A stretch of 64,000 bases of DNA from Moritella marina ATCC 15381 (GTDB lineage Bacteria > Pseudomonadota > Gammaproteobacteria > Enterobacterales > Moritellaceae), in assembly GCF_008931805.1 (NCBI RefSeq), contig NZ_CP044399.1, forward strand, positions 310,001 through 374,000, in the 5' to 3' direction. This document shows positions 27,639 through 37,766 of this stretch, one piece after another. Under the pieces are notes generated by a model. It was given only the letters and a program-made list of their open reading frames with translations. It was not told the DNA's origin and did not search any database. Made by a program: the position numbers and the translations under genes. Every line of letters starts with the position of its first letter. Position 1 is the first letter of the stretch.

Positions 27639-28448
27639 TTAAAAAATACGGCGTTTCAACCCTTTCTTGTCTAATATCTTCGTGGCGATCTCTTCAACCG
27701 AAAACGAAGTACTGTTAATGAACGGGATCTTTTCACTGCGATACAAGTATTCCACTTCTGCAATCTCTAACTTACATTGACGTAAAGACGCATAAGTACT
27801 GTTTGCAAGACGTTCGCTACGAATGCTTTGCAACCGCTGTACATCAATCGTTAAGCCAAATATTTTATGTTTATTACGCTTTAATTCTTTCGGTAGCGTT
27901 AGCTCATCCATGTCATCGGCAATAAATGGATAGTTCGCAGTCTTAATACCAAACTGTAATGCCAGATATAAACTGGTTGGTGTTTTACCACTACGCGACA
28001 CACCCACTAAAATCAAATCGGCATCATCATAATCTTTACAGGTAATGCCATCGTCGTTTGCTAACGCATAATTTACTGCGTCAATACGGGCATCATAAGT
28101 ATCCAGTTTTAAGCTGTGGGTACGATGCGATTTTGGCTCTGCCTTGATATTTAGTTGCTCAGAAAGTGGCGCAACAAATGTACTCAAAAAGTCGTGAGAA
28201 TGGCCTTTATTTGATTCGATTATTGTCCTTATTTCAGATGAAACTATCGAATGAAACACTAGTGGCTTTTGTCCTGTTTTCGCGACATGTTCGTTGATTT
28301 TTTGAGTGACGTTTTTTGCTTTTTCTTCGGTCTCAATAAAGGGAAAAGTATGCTGATCAAATTCGATCGGAAATTGGCTTAGAAGCGCGTGACCAAAGAC
28401 TTCAGCAGTGATCGCGGTGCCATCAGAAACATAAAAAACAGTTTGCAT
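27639..28448 (-). CDS. ppsR: PEP synthase regulatory protein (kinase/pyrophosphorylase)
   Basis: Bifunctional ADP-dependent kinase and phosphate-dependent phosphorylase that inactivates and reactivates PEP synthase by modifying a Thr near the catalytic His. The 269 residues align with E. coli PpsR, with P-loop [15 protein letters not shown] and the C-terminal [17 protein letters not shown]. It is divergent from its target ppsA, with 190 bases between, as in many proteobacteria. Confidence 0.94.
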   Translation of the reverse strand: MQTVFYVSDGTAITAEVFGHALLSQFPIEFDQHTFPFIETEEKAKNVTQKINEHVAKTGQKPLVFHSIVSSEIRTIIESNKGHSHDFLSTFVAPLSEQLNIKAEPKSHRTHSLKLDTYDARIDAVNYALANDDGITCKDYDDADLILVGVSRSGKTPTSLYLALQFGIKTANYPFIADDMDELTLPKELKRNKHKIFGLTIDVQRLQSIRSERLANSTYASLRQCKLEIAEVEYLYRSEKIPFINSTSFSVEEIATKILDKKGLKRRIF

Positions 28449-28569
28449 TTACTCTATCCTTTTCATAAACAGATGAAATTTTCTAATTAAGTATCTTACA
28501 TTGAAATTAATAGCTGTGTATGATTAAAAACACTAAGGAAAGCAAGATGATTATTTTGCATTGATAATA

Positions 28570-28596
28570 TGTGAGCAATATCGAATATCGTTCACA
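28570..28596. promoter_or_regulatory. Extended imperfect palindrome upstream of ppsA
   Basis: TGTGAGC...TTCACA forms a 27-base dyad (TGTGA ends, with an ATAT core on either side of CGA) centred about 56 bases before the ppsA start. Three arm positions do not match. The outer arms look like CRP half-sites but their spacing is 17 rather than 6. A regulator site for ppsA or ppsR is inferred. Confidence 0.4.
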
Positions 28597-28638
28597 ATTA
28601 AAATCATTTTTGAGATAGATTAAATCTGGAGAACTGCC

Positions 28639-31014
28639 GTGATAGAGTACGTAATTGGTTACGAAAAACTTGGAATGAACGACGTTGAACGCGTTGGCGG
28701 CAAAAATGCATCATTAGGTGAAATGATCAGTAATTTAGCAGGCGCAGGCGTGCAAGTTCCTGGTGGTTATGCAACTACCGCGGATGCGTTTAATGAGTTT
28801 TTAGAGCAAAGTGGTGTAAATGACCAAATTTATACACTTTTAGATAATCTAGATGTTGATAACATTGCAGCGTTAACAGAAGCTGGTGCGAAAATTCGCC
28901 AATGGATCATCGACACACCTTTCCAACCTGAATTAGAAGCCGCTATTGCTTCAAGCTATGAAATTCTAGCTGGCGAAGCTGGCGAGCAAGCATCATTTGC
29001 TGTTCGTTCTTCGGCAACAGCTGAAGATATGCCAGACGCTTCATTTGCTGGTCAACAAGAAACATTTCTAAACGTACGTGGTTATGACAACATCATTGTT
29101 GCAATCAAACACGTATTCGCATCACTATTTAATGATCGTGCAATCTCTTACCGCGTGCATTCTGGTTATGACCACCGTGGCGTGGCATTATCTGCGGGTA
29201 TTCAACGCATGGTACGTAGTGATGAAGCATCGTCTGGTGTGATGTTCTCTATTGATACTGAGTCTGGTTTTGAAGATGTGGTATTCATTACCTCTTCATA
29301 CGGTCTTGGTGAAATGGTTGTACAGGGCGCGGTTAACCCTGATGAATTTTATGTTCATAAACCAACGCTTGCTAAAGGCAAACCTGCTGTTGTACGTCGT
29401 AACATTGGTAGCAAACAGATCCAAATGATCTACTCTGCTGACGAAGGTCATGGCAAGCAAGTTCAAATCGTTGATGTTGAAGCAAGCAAGTCTCGCCAGT
29501 TCTCTATTACTGATGAAGAAGTAATGGAACTAGCGAAACAAGCTGTGATCATCGAAAAACATTACGGCCATGCGATGGATATCGAATGGGCGAAAGATGC
29601 AATCGATGGCAAGATTTATATCGTTCAAGCACGTCCTGAAACAGTACGTAGCCGTGAAGATAAACAAGTGATGGTACGTTTCCACTTAGATGCAAAATCA
29701 GCTGTTATCTCTGAAGGCCGTGCGATTGGCGGTAAGATTGGCGCTGGTCCTGCTAAAGTAATTTCATCAATTGACCAAATGGATGAAGTGCAAGAAGGCG
29801 ACGTATTAGTAACAGACATGACAGACCCTGATTGGGAACCTATCATGAAACGTGCTTCTGCAATCGTAACAAACCGTGGTGGCCGTACTTGTCATGCTGC
29901 AATTATTGCACGTGAAATGGGTATCCCTGCTGTTGTTGGTTGTGGTAACGCGACAGATCTTATCGTTAATGGCCAAGAGCTAACAGTATCTTGTGCTGAA
30001 GGTGATACTGGCTTTATCTATGAAGGTATCTTACCGTTCCGTGAAACGTCATCTAAAGTGGATAACCTACCGGAAATTCCAGTTAAAGTAATGATGAACG
30101 TGGGTAATCCTGATCGTGCATTCGATTTCGCGGCATTACCAAACGAAGGTGTTGGTCTAGCGCGTCTTGAATTCATTATTAACCGCATGATCGGTATTCA
30201 CCCGAAAGCATTGCTTAACTTTGATAAGCAATCGCCTGAGCTACAAGCTGAAATCAACGAAATGATTGCGGGTTATGAATCGCCAGTTGAATTCTACATC
30301 GCTAAATTACAAGAAGGTATTTCAACGCTAGCAGCGGCGTTCTACCCGAAAAAAGTAATTGTGCGTATGTCTGACTTTAAGTCTAACGAATACGCTAACC
30401 TGGTTGGTGGTGAGTTCTTCGAACCTGAAGAAGAAAACCCAATGTTAGGTTTCCGTGGTGCATCTCGTTATATCTCTGAAGATTTCCGCGATTGTTTCGC
30501 CCTAGAAACAGAAGCAATGAAACGTGTTCGTAATGACATGGGTCTGACTAACGTTGAAATCATGGTGCCATTCGTGCGTACATTAAGCGAAGCGGCTTCA
30601 GTCATCGATTTGCTCGCTGAGCATGGCCTGAAACGTGGTGAGAACGGTTTACGCGTTATCATGATGTGTGAAGTACCATCAAACGCTTTACTGGCGGACA
30701 AGTTCCTACAGTACTTCGATGGCTTCTCAATCGGTTCAAATGACTTAACGCAATTAACATTAGGTCTAGATCGCGATTCAGGTATCATTTCTCATCTGTT
30801 TGATGAACGTAACGAAGCCGTGAAAGTATTACTGGCAATGGCGATTCAAGCGGCTAAGAAAGCGGGTAAATACGTGGGTATTTGTGGTCAAGGTCCTTCA
30901 GATCACGAAGACTTCGCTGCATGGTTAGTTGAACAAGGTATTGATAGCGTATCACTTAACCCTGATACAGTATTAAGCACTTGGTTATACCTAGCAGACA
31001 AACACGCTAAATAA
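28639..31014 (+). CDS. ppsA: Phosphoenolpyruvate synthase
   Basis: Converts pyruvate and ATP to PEP, AMP and phosphate, opening gluconeogenesis from three-carbon acids. The 791-residue protein begins at GTG 28639 with CTGGAGA upstream. It has the PPDK N-terminal ATP-grasp domain ([31 protein letters not shown]), the phosphohistidine domain ([26 protein letters not shown], with the catalytic His and the regulatory Thr just before it) and the PEP-binding TIM barrel ([21 protein letters not shown]). Divergent ppsR supplies its reversible inactivation. Confidence 0.97.
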   Translation: MIEYVIGYEKLGMNDVERVGGKNASLGEMISNLAGAGVQVPGGYATTADAFNEFLEQSGVNDQIYTLLDNLDVDNIAALTEAGAKIRQWIIDTPFQPELEAAIASSYEILAGEAGEQASFAVRSSATAEDMPDASFAGQQETFLNVRGYDNIIVAIKHVFASLFNDRAISYRVHSGYDHRGVALSAGIQRMVRSDEASSGVMFSIDTESGFEDVVFITSSYGLGEMVVQGAVNPDEFYVHKPTLAKGKPAVVRRNIGSKQIQMIYSADEGHGKQVQIVDVEASKSRQFSITDEEVMELAKQAVIIEKHYGHAMDIEWAKDAIDGKIYIVQARPETVRSREDKQVMVRFHLDAKSAVISEGRAIGGKIGAGPAKVISSIDQMDEVQEGDVLVTDMTDPDWEPIMKRASAIVTNRGGRTCHAAIIAREMGIPAVVGCGNATDLIVNGQELTVSCAEGDTGFIYEGILPFRETSSKVDNLPEIPVKVMMNVGNPDRAFDFAALPNEGVGLARLEFIINRMIGIHPKALLNFDKQSPELQAEINEMIAGYESPVEFYIAKLQEGISTLAAAFYPKKVIVRMSDFKSNEYANLVGGEFFEPEEENPMLGFRGASRYISEDFRDCFALETEAMKRVRNDMGLTNVEIMVPFVRTLSEAASVIDLLAEHGLKRGENGLRVIMMCEVPSNALLADKFLQYFDGFSIGSNDLTQLTLGLDRDSGIISHLFDERNEAVKVLLAMAIQAAKKAGKYVGICGQGPSDHEDFAAWLVEQGIDSVSLNPDTVLSTWLYLADKHAK

Positions 31015-31070
31015 ACCTTGAACCACTCGTTATAGCAAGTCTGTAAAAGGTTTGGTAGAGCGTCTTGTAG

Positions 31071-31108
31071 AAAGCCCCAGTCATTATTATGACTGGGGCT
31101 TTTTTTTA
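31071..31108 (+). terminator. Terminator after ppsA
   Basis: A 14-base-pair stem AAAGCCCCAGTCAT with its complement, a TATT loop and a run of T. Very strong; 57 bases past the stop. Confidence 0.92.
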
Positions 31109-31164
31109 CTTTCATATCTGAGTTGGTTGGTTTTTGGATATTGTTTTACCGGAGGCTTACTTTG

Positions 31165-32013
31165 TTAAGACGGATGATTTTCGGTTGTCGATATATGTAG
31201 TTTATATTCCACATTATTAAGTTGTTCGTCAAAACTGGCTAATATCATATCAATGGATTCGGTGGCTATATTAAAAAAATGACCGGCTTTGATTGTTGGC
31301 CTTGTGATAATAATTTCGTTATCGATAACTTTAAGTAAGTGGGATATTTTAAGATGATAATCTTGGTTTTGTTGGATGTTAATGCTTTGCTCTAATGACT
31401 GACACAGATAACTAAGGCGTATACGCTCTGCTCGTGTACATATTTTTGCTGCTGCGATACCTGTACCAAGTGCACGAATTTGGGCGATGCTTTCTGCGGT
31501 AAACAATAACTCCTGCCATAAAAACTGAATTGACTCACTATGCGTGTTGTTGAGCTTATGTAGCTTAGTCGCAAACGCAATATCATCGATGAGATAGAGT
31601 AAATTGAGTACCAGTTTATTGTGTTGCTCTAGATTATTGCGTACGTGGAGATTAGTGCAATCAACGGCTAGTCGCTGCCAATGATCTAACATAGCTTGCC
31701 AGCGATCATGCGCCAATAAACCGGGGTAATTATCACCAATGTCTTGTTGGATCGCATCAATAGAATCTGCGAGCTTTTTTAGTCGTGGTTTTAGATCTTC
31801 CTCGCCGTGCAATACACCATTTGATAGACCCCGATGTTGCTGAACGCGAGTCAGTAATTTACGAATCGTATTCAATTTAACTAACCCGTCAATTTGTAAT
31901 TGCTGACGACATTGCTTTTGCTTTTGCAAGATCAAAAATAAGTAAGCCAAACAGCATAAGGCGAGTAAGACGACTGTACTAGTAAAAAATAAGGTTGAAT
32001 GTGATGTCATCAT
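31165..32013 (-). CDS. Membrane-anchored protein with NIT-like helical sensor domain
   Basis: A 282-residue protein with one N-terminal membrane helix (about residues 8-29) followed by KQKQ, so the long helical remainder should face the cytoplasm. The segment LLTRVQQHRGLSNGVLHG resembles the 'xRGLSxG' signature of NIT nitrate/nitrite-sensing-type helical domains, usually found in chemoreceptors and sensor kinases. No output domain follows, so it would be a sensor without an effector or a partner for another protein. The family call is tentative. It lies downstream of the SUMF1-domain gene, separated by a terminator. Confidence 0.5.
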   Translation of the reverse strand: MMTSHSTLFFTSTVVLLALCCLAYLFLILQKQKQCRQQLQIDGLVKLNTIRKLLTRVQQHRGLSNGVLHGEEDLKPRLKKLADSIDAIQQDIGDNYPGLLAHDRWQAMLDHWQRLAVDCTNLHVRNNLEQHNKLVLNLLYLIDDIAFATKLHKLNNTHSESIQFLWQELLFTAESIAQIRALGTGIAAAKICTRAERIRLSYLCQSLEQSINIQQNQDYHLKISHLLKVIDNEIIITRPTIKAGHFFNIATESIDMILASFDEQLNNVEYKLHISTTENHPS

Positions 32014-32330
32014 AAATGCCTTAATATCCCTTCGGGTATAAGTAGTTAAGCAATTATGGTACCAGCTTAGTCTGGATTTATTTCGGCTTGATGACCGCCT
32101 GATTACAGTGGGGTTACAGGGGCTTATACAGGAACTTACACAGGGGGATAGTCTATTTATGACATGCTAACCCTAGAATAACCGCACCAACATAGGGCGG
32201 AACTTATTGATTATCCCTAACATGGTGAATTGCTGGTTTATTTTTGGAGTCGTACAAAAAAGCCCGATGTGTAGCATCGGGCGTTTTAGTGATATTTTAG
32301 TCAATATCTTTCAAGGTTCTTTAGCTAATG
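32014..32330. promoter_or_regulatory. Gene-free region with short degenerate repeats
   Basis: This 317-base gap holds the terminator of the PEGA/SUMF1 gene and the presumed promoter of the NIT-like gene, both on the minus strand. At 32103-32147 four imperfect copies of a TTACAGGGG-like element recur every 11-12 bases, roughly one helical turn, about 100 bases upstream of the NIT-like gene. No small ORF was convincing. Confidence 0.4.
32256..32290 (-). terminator. Terminator of the PEGA/SUMF1 gene
   Basis: On the minus strand an eight-base-pair stem GCCCGATG/CATCGGGC with a five-base loop is followed by TTTTTTG. It lies about 50 bases beyond the stop at 32331. Confidence 0.85.
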
Positions 32331-34154
32331 TTAGTTATCGCGTAGTGCTCTAAAGCCTACATAGTTAGCGCGAAAATCGGGTTTTAATTCTAAACGCACA
32401 TCAACCTGTGCAAGCTTTGGCGCGAAGTTCCAAGCGCCGCCTCTTGCGACTAGATTATGTCCACTAGTCAGTTCCCAAACGTTACCTACGGTGTCGTATA
32501 GGCCAAATCTATTGGCTTTAAATGATTTTACCGGTGCGGTACTTTTGTTCGACCACTGGCTACCACAATAAGCGCAATTGGCTTTTGAGTTACCAGCATC
32601 GTTACCCCACCAGTAGCTGTAACTACTCCCAGCTCGCGCTGAGTATTCCCACTCGCCATTGTTTGGCAAACGGTATTTTTGGCCTGTTGCTTTTGATAAC
32701 CACGTTAAGTAAGCATTGGTATCGGTAGAATTAACGCATACCACTGGATGTTCATCGGTTTGTGAAAACCCAGGCTGACGCCAGTTTAAGTCGGCATTGT
32801 ATGTCTCTTTCCCGTCTACATATTCAACACAACCATTACCTGATTCTGCTGCTGTAGTGTAGTGACTGGCAGCAACAAAACGTTTGAAATCAGCAACCGT
32901 GATCGGGTTTGTACCCACAGAGAAAGCTTTAATTACTTGTTCGTTAGCTTGATTTTCGCTAGCGGCTAATTGACCACCTGGTACTGAGATTAATTCTGGA
33001 CCACGTTCACCTGAGGCTAAAAAATCTTGTACTGTCTGACCATTTTTTAACGACATGCTCGCTTTGACTAACTCAGCTCTGATCATCGTATTACTTCTTA
33101 GTTTTACGCTTTGCTCAAAGTTAATGTAGTTTGGTTTCTTGATCTCGATATGGTGAGCACCCGGTGACAACATCACTGATAATTTGGTTGAACCATAGCT
33201 AACGCCATCAATAAAGACTTCATCATCATATTGGTTAGAACGAATAGTCAGTTCGTATAATGTGCCTTTATCTAGGTTTGTTAAATTCTTTTTAGCTGAT
33301 GGAGCTTGTTCTGCGCAGTAACGAGTCGAGATGTTTAATAGATTACAAGCTTCATTTTTTGGTAATACGCCTTGCATTGTTAGCTGCATCGTTGAGCTAT
33401 ATGTACCTTGGCCACTAAATTCGCTCGTTAGTACCTTATTGCCTAGCAATTTAACATGCGCGTTAGAATTAATCTTATGCTTATTGACTAGCTTAGCTTC
33501 TGTTACTGAGCTAAATAGGTTGTTTAAATAAGTCTTTGACGCTTTTTGCTTACTCAATAGATTACTGCGAGTAATACATTTAGAAAATGAAGTTTCCAAA
33601 TCACAGCTTACACTTTGGCTGACGTTGTGAGATTGAGTCTTCTGCATTTCATTAGTCAGACGATTAATACGTGAAATATTGATTTCTTCACTGATTGTTT
33701 CACGTTGATTTAACAGTCTAACGCGTTCAATATTTTTGTCTGACAGCTGTTTATTTAGCTGGGCTAAGCTCGCAACTGAATCTTTAATAAGCTGTTTATT
33801 TTGCTGTTGTTGCTGAATTGCCTGACGATAGTCATTCTGTGATGCACTAATGTCTTGCGTTGGGTTATCAATCATTAGTGCATACTGTTCATTCATTTCT
33901 GCCAATGCTTTAGCTGTTTGCCCTACAAGTGCTTTTCCTTGCGTTCTTGTTTGCGCTAATTTGGCTTTTTCGAGTGCGATATTGTCATTGACCACTGCAA
34001 GTGATGTGATAAATGCGCTGTATTCTGATTGAATACTTTTGAGCTCGGTTTTTAAGCTGTCTACAGTGTTTTTTTGTTTTTTTATTTCAGTGGCTTGAGC
34101 TGTGTTTCCAAGTAGTACACAGCTGGTGGCAAGGGCAATTAAAGCAATGCGCAT
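32331..34154 (-). CDS. Exported coiled-coil, PEGA and SUMF1/FGE-domain protein
   Basis: A 607-residue envelope protein. It has a signal peptide (residues 1-21, ending TAQA), a long coiled coil (about 25-170), a middle region with paired Cys, a PEGA domain (about 300-370: DEVFIDGVSYGSTKLSVMLSPGAHHIEI) and a C-terminal SUMF1/formylglycine-generating-enzyme fold (about 385-607: GTNPITVADFKRFV, YRLPNNGEWEYSARAG, YDTVGNVWELT, ARGGAWN). FGE-fold proteins of this layout usually lack sulfatase-maturing activity and serve as envelope or ligand-binding modules. No sulfatase gene is nearby. The role is unknown. Confidence 0.8.
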   Translation of the reverse strand: MRIALIALATSCVLLGNTAQATEIKKQKNTVDSLKTELKSIQSEYSAFITSLAVVNDNIALEKAKLAQTRTQGKALVGQTAKALAEMNEQYALMIDNPTQDISASQNDYRQAIQQQQQNKQLIKDSVASLAQLNKQLSDKNIERVRLLNQRETISEEINISRINRLTNEMQKTQSHNVSQSVSCDLETSFSKCITRSNLLSKQKASKTYLNNLFSSVTEAKLVNKHKINSNAHVKLLGNKVLTSEFSGQGTYSSTMQLTMQGVLPKNEACNLLNISTRYCAEQAPSAKKNLTNLDKGTLYELTIRSNQYDDEVFIDGVSYGSTKLSVMLSPGAHHIEIKKPNYINFEQSVKLRSNTMIRAELVKASMSLKNGQTVQDFLASGERGPELISVPGGQLAASENQANEQVIKAFSVGTNPITVADFKRFVAASHYTTAAESGNGCVEYVDGKETYNADLNWRQPGFSQTDEHPVVCVNSTDTNAYLTWLSKATGQKYRLPNNGEWEYSARAGSSYSYWWGNDAGNSKANCAYCGSQWSNKSTAPVKSFKANRFGLYDTVGNVWELTSGHNLVARGGAWNFAPKLAQVDVRLELKPDFRANYVGFRALRDN

Positions 34155-34463
34155 TTGTTTATTTCCTAATAGATGCTTATTTGATGTTATAAAACACGGA
34201 TTCTGTGTTACATCTTGTAATTACCCACATGTCAGATGAGTATATTATTTTTCGCCCATGTTATTTGTTCAGGGCCAAAATCGCAAGCAAACAGGTCACA
34301 TATTTGGTCTAAGTTTGAGTAATTTATGTAGATGTTCATTATGTATATTAACGGTATTGGCATTTCACTTATAAGTGAGATCAATTTAGCCTTTATCTAT
34401 AGGCGATGAATTAAATCACTCATGTTATAATGCATTTAGTTAAAAATTGTCACAAGGGAATGG
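34155..34463. promoter_or_regulatory. Divergent promoter region SUMF1 gene/ydiJ with 14-bp palindrome
   Basis: TCACTTATAAGTGA at 34365-34378 is a perfect palindrome, and a TATAAT -10-like hexamer lies at 34426-34431, 33 bases before the ydiJ start. The palindrome would sit upstream of the -35 position. No gene was seen in the remaining 309 bases. Confidence 0.45.
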
Positions 34464-37400
34464 ATGATGATCCCCGAATTAAGTTATCAGGATGCAGTAA
34501 AATCAGAATACCTCGCTTTTTTAAGCGCATTAGAGGTGAGTGAATTTAGTGGTGATATTGAAAAGTCGTACGCTAGTCGATTAGCCGTCGCGACAGATAA
34601 CAGTATTTACCAGTTATTGCCGCAAGCTGTAGTATTGCCCCGTAATCATCAAGATTTGATGATAATGACAGCCTTGTCATTACAAATTGAATTTCAAACG
34701 GTTACCTTTTCACCGCGTGGTGGTGGTACCGGTACCAATGGCCAATCACTGACGGACGGCATTATTGTCGATATGTCACGCCATATGAACAACATTATTG
34801 ATATTAATGTTGAAGAAGGCTGGGTACAAGTGCAAACGGGCGTGGTGAAAGATCAGCTCAATGAATTCCTTAAACCGTATGGTTTCTTTTTCTCGCCTGA
34901 TTTATCGACCAGTAATCGTGCCACTATTGGCGGCATGATTAACACGGATGCGTCGGGTCAAGGCTCATTGAAATATGGAAAAACCAGTGATCACGTATTA
35001 AGTGTATCGGCGGTATTAATGGATGGCTGTGAATTAATCACAGCAAGTCAGTCTAGTGAGGTATTACAAGAAAAAGCACAAGCACAGAGTGACAATTATC
35101 TGGGTAACGTGTGCCATCAAGTGATTGATACCATCAGTCATAAACAGCAACAAATTACAGATACCTTTCCAACATTAAACCGTTTTCTGACTGGTTATGA
35201 TCTTGTACACCTCTATGATAAAAACACCGATGAATTTGATTTAGGCCGTATTCTTTGCGGTTCTGAAGGTTCGCTGGCATTTATTACTGAAGCTAAATTG
35301 AGCTTGACGCCAATCCCTAAATTCCGTTGTCTGGTGAATGTGAAGTATGACAGTTTTGATTCTGCGCTGCGTAATGCACCGTTTTTAATTAAAGCTAATG
35401 CTTTGTCGGTTGAAACCGTTGACTCTGTGGTATTGAACCTAGCCAAACAAGATATCGTTTGGCATTCGGTTAAATCATTGATTACCGATGTACCAAACAA
35501 AGACATGCAGGGCATTAACTTTGTCGAATTTGCCGAAGATGATGGTGACATTCAACAGCAAAAAATTACAGGGTTAACTGCGGAGCTTGACCGTCTAATG
35601 GCTGCGGGCGAAGCGGGGGTGATTGGTTATCAAATTTGTGAGCAATTATCGGATGTAATGAAAATCTACGGTATGCGTAAAAAAGCCGTAGGTTTGTTAG
35701 GCGCCACGAAAGGCCAAGCAAAACCGTTAGCATTTGCTGAAGACACGGCTGTACCGCCTGAGCACTTAGCGGATTATATCGTGGAGTTCAGAGCGTTATT
35801 AGACAGCTATAAGTTACATTACGGCATGTTTGGTCACGTCGATGCGGGTGTACTGCATGTGCGTCCTGCGCTGGATATGTTAGATCCACAACAAGAAGTT
35901 ATCTTACGGGAAATATCCGATAAGGTTGTGGCATTAACGGCGAAATACAAAGGCCTGATGTGGGGCGAACACGGCCGCGGATTTCGTTCTGAGTATGGCC
36001 CTGAGTTTTTTGGTGATGAACTATTTACTGAGTTACGTAAGATCAAGGCTGCCTTCGATCCGGATAACCGTCTCAATCCAGGTAAAATATGTACGCCTAT
36101 CAGCAGCGATGCTGCGCTGGTATCAGTTGACGCGACTAAACGTGGCGCTTACGATCGCCAAATCCCAGTGACAGTACGCGAGAGTTTCCCACAAGCAATT
36201 GACTGTAATGGTAATGGCTTGTGTTTTAACTATGATACCAAAAGCCCGATGTGTCCGTCGTTTAAGCATACCGGTGATCGCCGTCATTCACCAAAAGGCC
36301 GTGCTGGTTTAATGCGTGAATGGTTACGTCAATTATCTTGCCATGAAATGACTGAACATGAATTAGGCCAACAACTCACGAACCAGCAAGTGGGGGTCGC
36401 GACGTTCACTACACGATTAAAAAATAGTTGGAATAAAGCCCGGGGTCGTTATGATTTCTCGCATGAAGTGATGGACGCGATGCAAGGCTGTTTAGCGTGT
36501 AAAGCTTGTACTGTGCAATGTCCGGTTAAAGTTGATGTGCCTGAATTTAGGTCACGCTTTATTGATCAATACCACAGTCGTTATTTACGTCCGGTGAAAG
36601 ACTTTGCAGTAGGCTATTCTGAGAGTTATACGCCGATGATGGCGAAGATGCCGAAGTTCTTTAATTTTTGGTTAGGTCAAGATTGGCTACAAGCTGCGAC
36701 TAAGTATACGATAGGCATGGTGGATATTCCGTTATTAAGTGTACCGACTTTATCGGAGTCACTACGTGGCCATTATGCTCAAAGCTTTGACTTAGCGTTT
36801 TTACAGCGATTAAGTAAGGCAGATAAAGCCAAGCATGTATTGGTTGTTCAAGACCCATTTACCAGTTTTTATGAAGCTGAGTTAGTGCAGACATTTGTGG
36901 CGCTGATTGAAAAGCTTGGTTTGAAACCGGTGATCTTACCGTTTAAACCCAATGGTAAACCACAGCATGTAAAAGGTTTCTTAGCTAAATTTGCTAAAAC
37001 GGCAGCAACGGCTGCAGAGTTTTTGAATGAGCTACAGCAATTAGGTATGCCGATGGTCGGTATTGAACCTGCATTAGTGCTGTGTTATCGCGACGAATAT
37101 AAACAAATATTAGCGGATAAACGCGGTGACTTTAACGTTCAGCTTATTCAAGAGTGGTTGTTAACAGATAATGCCCAAGCGTACCTGGCTGAAGCGATTA
37201 ATGGGCAATCGATTGGTCGTGAGGTGATTGATGGCAAGGTGTCAGCAGCACCGTATTACCTGTTTGCACATTGTACCGAAAAAACCAACAAGCCAACCGC
37301 AGAACAAGAATGGCAACAGGTATTTAACGGTTTTGGTTTAGCGTTAGATACGGTGGCGACGGGTTGCTGTGGTATGGCGGGTAGCTTTGGTCATGATGCC

Positions 37401-37574
37401 AAAAATGTTGATGCATCAAAGTCTATTTACAGCCAAAGTTGGAAACACGCGATATCCCAACGTGATGCTTCACGTTGTTTGGCGACGGGCTACTCTTGCC
37501 GTAGTCAGGTAAAACGGATGGATAAAGTACGACTTAATCATCCTGTTAAAGCGCTACTGGACGCATTGAATTAA
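34464..37574 (+). CDS. ydiJ: D-2-hydroxyglutarate dehydrogenase, YdiJ type (FAD/Fe-S)
   Basis: Large FAD and iron-sulfur oxidase of 1036 residues. The N-terminal half is an FAD-binding PCMH domain (PRGGGTGTNGQSLTDGI; ATIGGMINTDASGQGSLKYGKTSDHV) and FAD-oxidase C-terminal domain (YGMFGHVDAGVLHVRP). The second half has Cys motifs CNGNGLC...CPSF and CLACKACTVQCPVKVDVP for [4Fe-4S] binding and a CCG-type TGCCGMAGSFGHD near the end. E. coli YdiJ (about 1018 residues) has been shown to oxidise D-2-hydroxyglutarate, a by-product of SerA. AAGGGA precedes tandem ATGs at 34464 and 34467. Confidence 0.9.
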   Translation: MMIPELSYQDAVKSEYLAFLSALEVSEFSGDIEKSYASRLAVATDNSIYQLLPQAVVLPRNHQDLMIMTALSLQIEFQTVTFSPRGGGTGTNGQSLTDGIIVDMSRHMNNIIDINVEEGWVQVQTGVVKDQLNEFLKPYGFFFSPDLSTSNRATIGGMINTDASGQGSLKYGKTSDHVLSVSAVLMDGCELITASQSSEVLQEKAQAQSDNYLGNVCHQVIDTISHKQQQITDTFPTLNRFLTGYDLVHLYDKNTDEFDLGRILCGSEGSLAFITEAKLSLTPIPKFRCLVNVKYDSFDSALRNAPFLIKANALSVETVDSVVLNLAKQDIVWHSVKSLITDVPNKDMQGINFVEFAEDDGDIQQQKITGLTAELDRLMAAGEAGVIGYQICEQLSDVMKIYGMRKKAVGLLGATKGQAKPLAFAEDTAVPPEHLADYIVEFRALLDSYKLHYGMFGHVDAGVLHVRPALDMLDPQQEVILREISDKVVALTAKYKGLMWGEHGRGFRSEYGPEFFGDELFTELRKIKAAFDPDNRLNPGKICTPISSDAALVSVDATKRGAYDRQIPVTVRESFPQAIDCNGNGLCFNYDTKSPMCPSFKHTGDRRHSPKGRAGLMREWLRQLSCHEMTEHELGQQLTNQQVGVATFTTRLKNSWNKARGRYDFSHEVMDAMQGCLACKACTVQCPVKVDVPEFRSRFIDQYHSRYLRPVKDFAVGYSESYTPMMAKMPKFFNFWLGQDWLQAATKYTIGMVDIPLLSVPTLSESLRGHYAQSFDLAFLQRLSKADKAKHVLVVQDPFTSFYEAELVQTFVALIEKLGLKPVILPFKPNGKPQHVKGFLAKFAKTAATAAEFLNELQQLGMPMVGIEPALVLCYRDEYKQILADKRGDFNVQLIQEWLLTDNAQAYLAEAINGQSIGREVIDGKVSAAPYYLFAHCTEKTNKPTAEQEWQQVFNGFGLALDTVATGCCGMAGSFGHDAKNVDASKSIYSQSWKHAISQRDASRCLATGYSCRSQVKRMDKVRLNHPVKALLDALN

Positions 37575-37590
37575 TCGTCATTAAGTATGG

Positions 37591-37618
37591 GTAGTATTAG
37601 GAATGTAAATAATACTAC
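37591..37618. repeat. Inverted repeat after ydiJ
   Basis: GTAGTATTA and TAATACTAC form a nine-base-pair stem with a ten-base loop shortly after the ydiJ stop. No T-run follows; it is at best a weak terminator or mRNA 3' stabiliser. Confidence 0.45.
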
Positions 37619-37766
37619 TCATGCCTTCTTCCTGCTTAGTATTGAGCTAAGTGCTGTTTTCTAACGCCTTGTCGCATTTATCCTGACTCAGACCTCCATT
37701 TGCAATATCAGCCGCGTATGCTGTTCTTGTTAATTCCAGTCTGTCTCGAACAAAAGGATGATGTTC

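Noticed and set aside
28570-28596. CRP site upstream of ppsA
   Set aside because: TGTGA and TCACA are separated by 17 bases instead of 6, so the classical CRP dimer cannot bind both halves.
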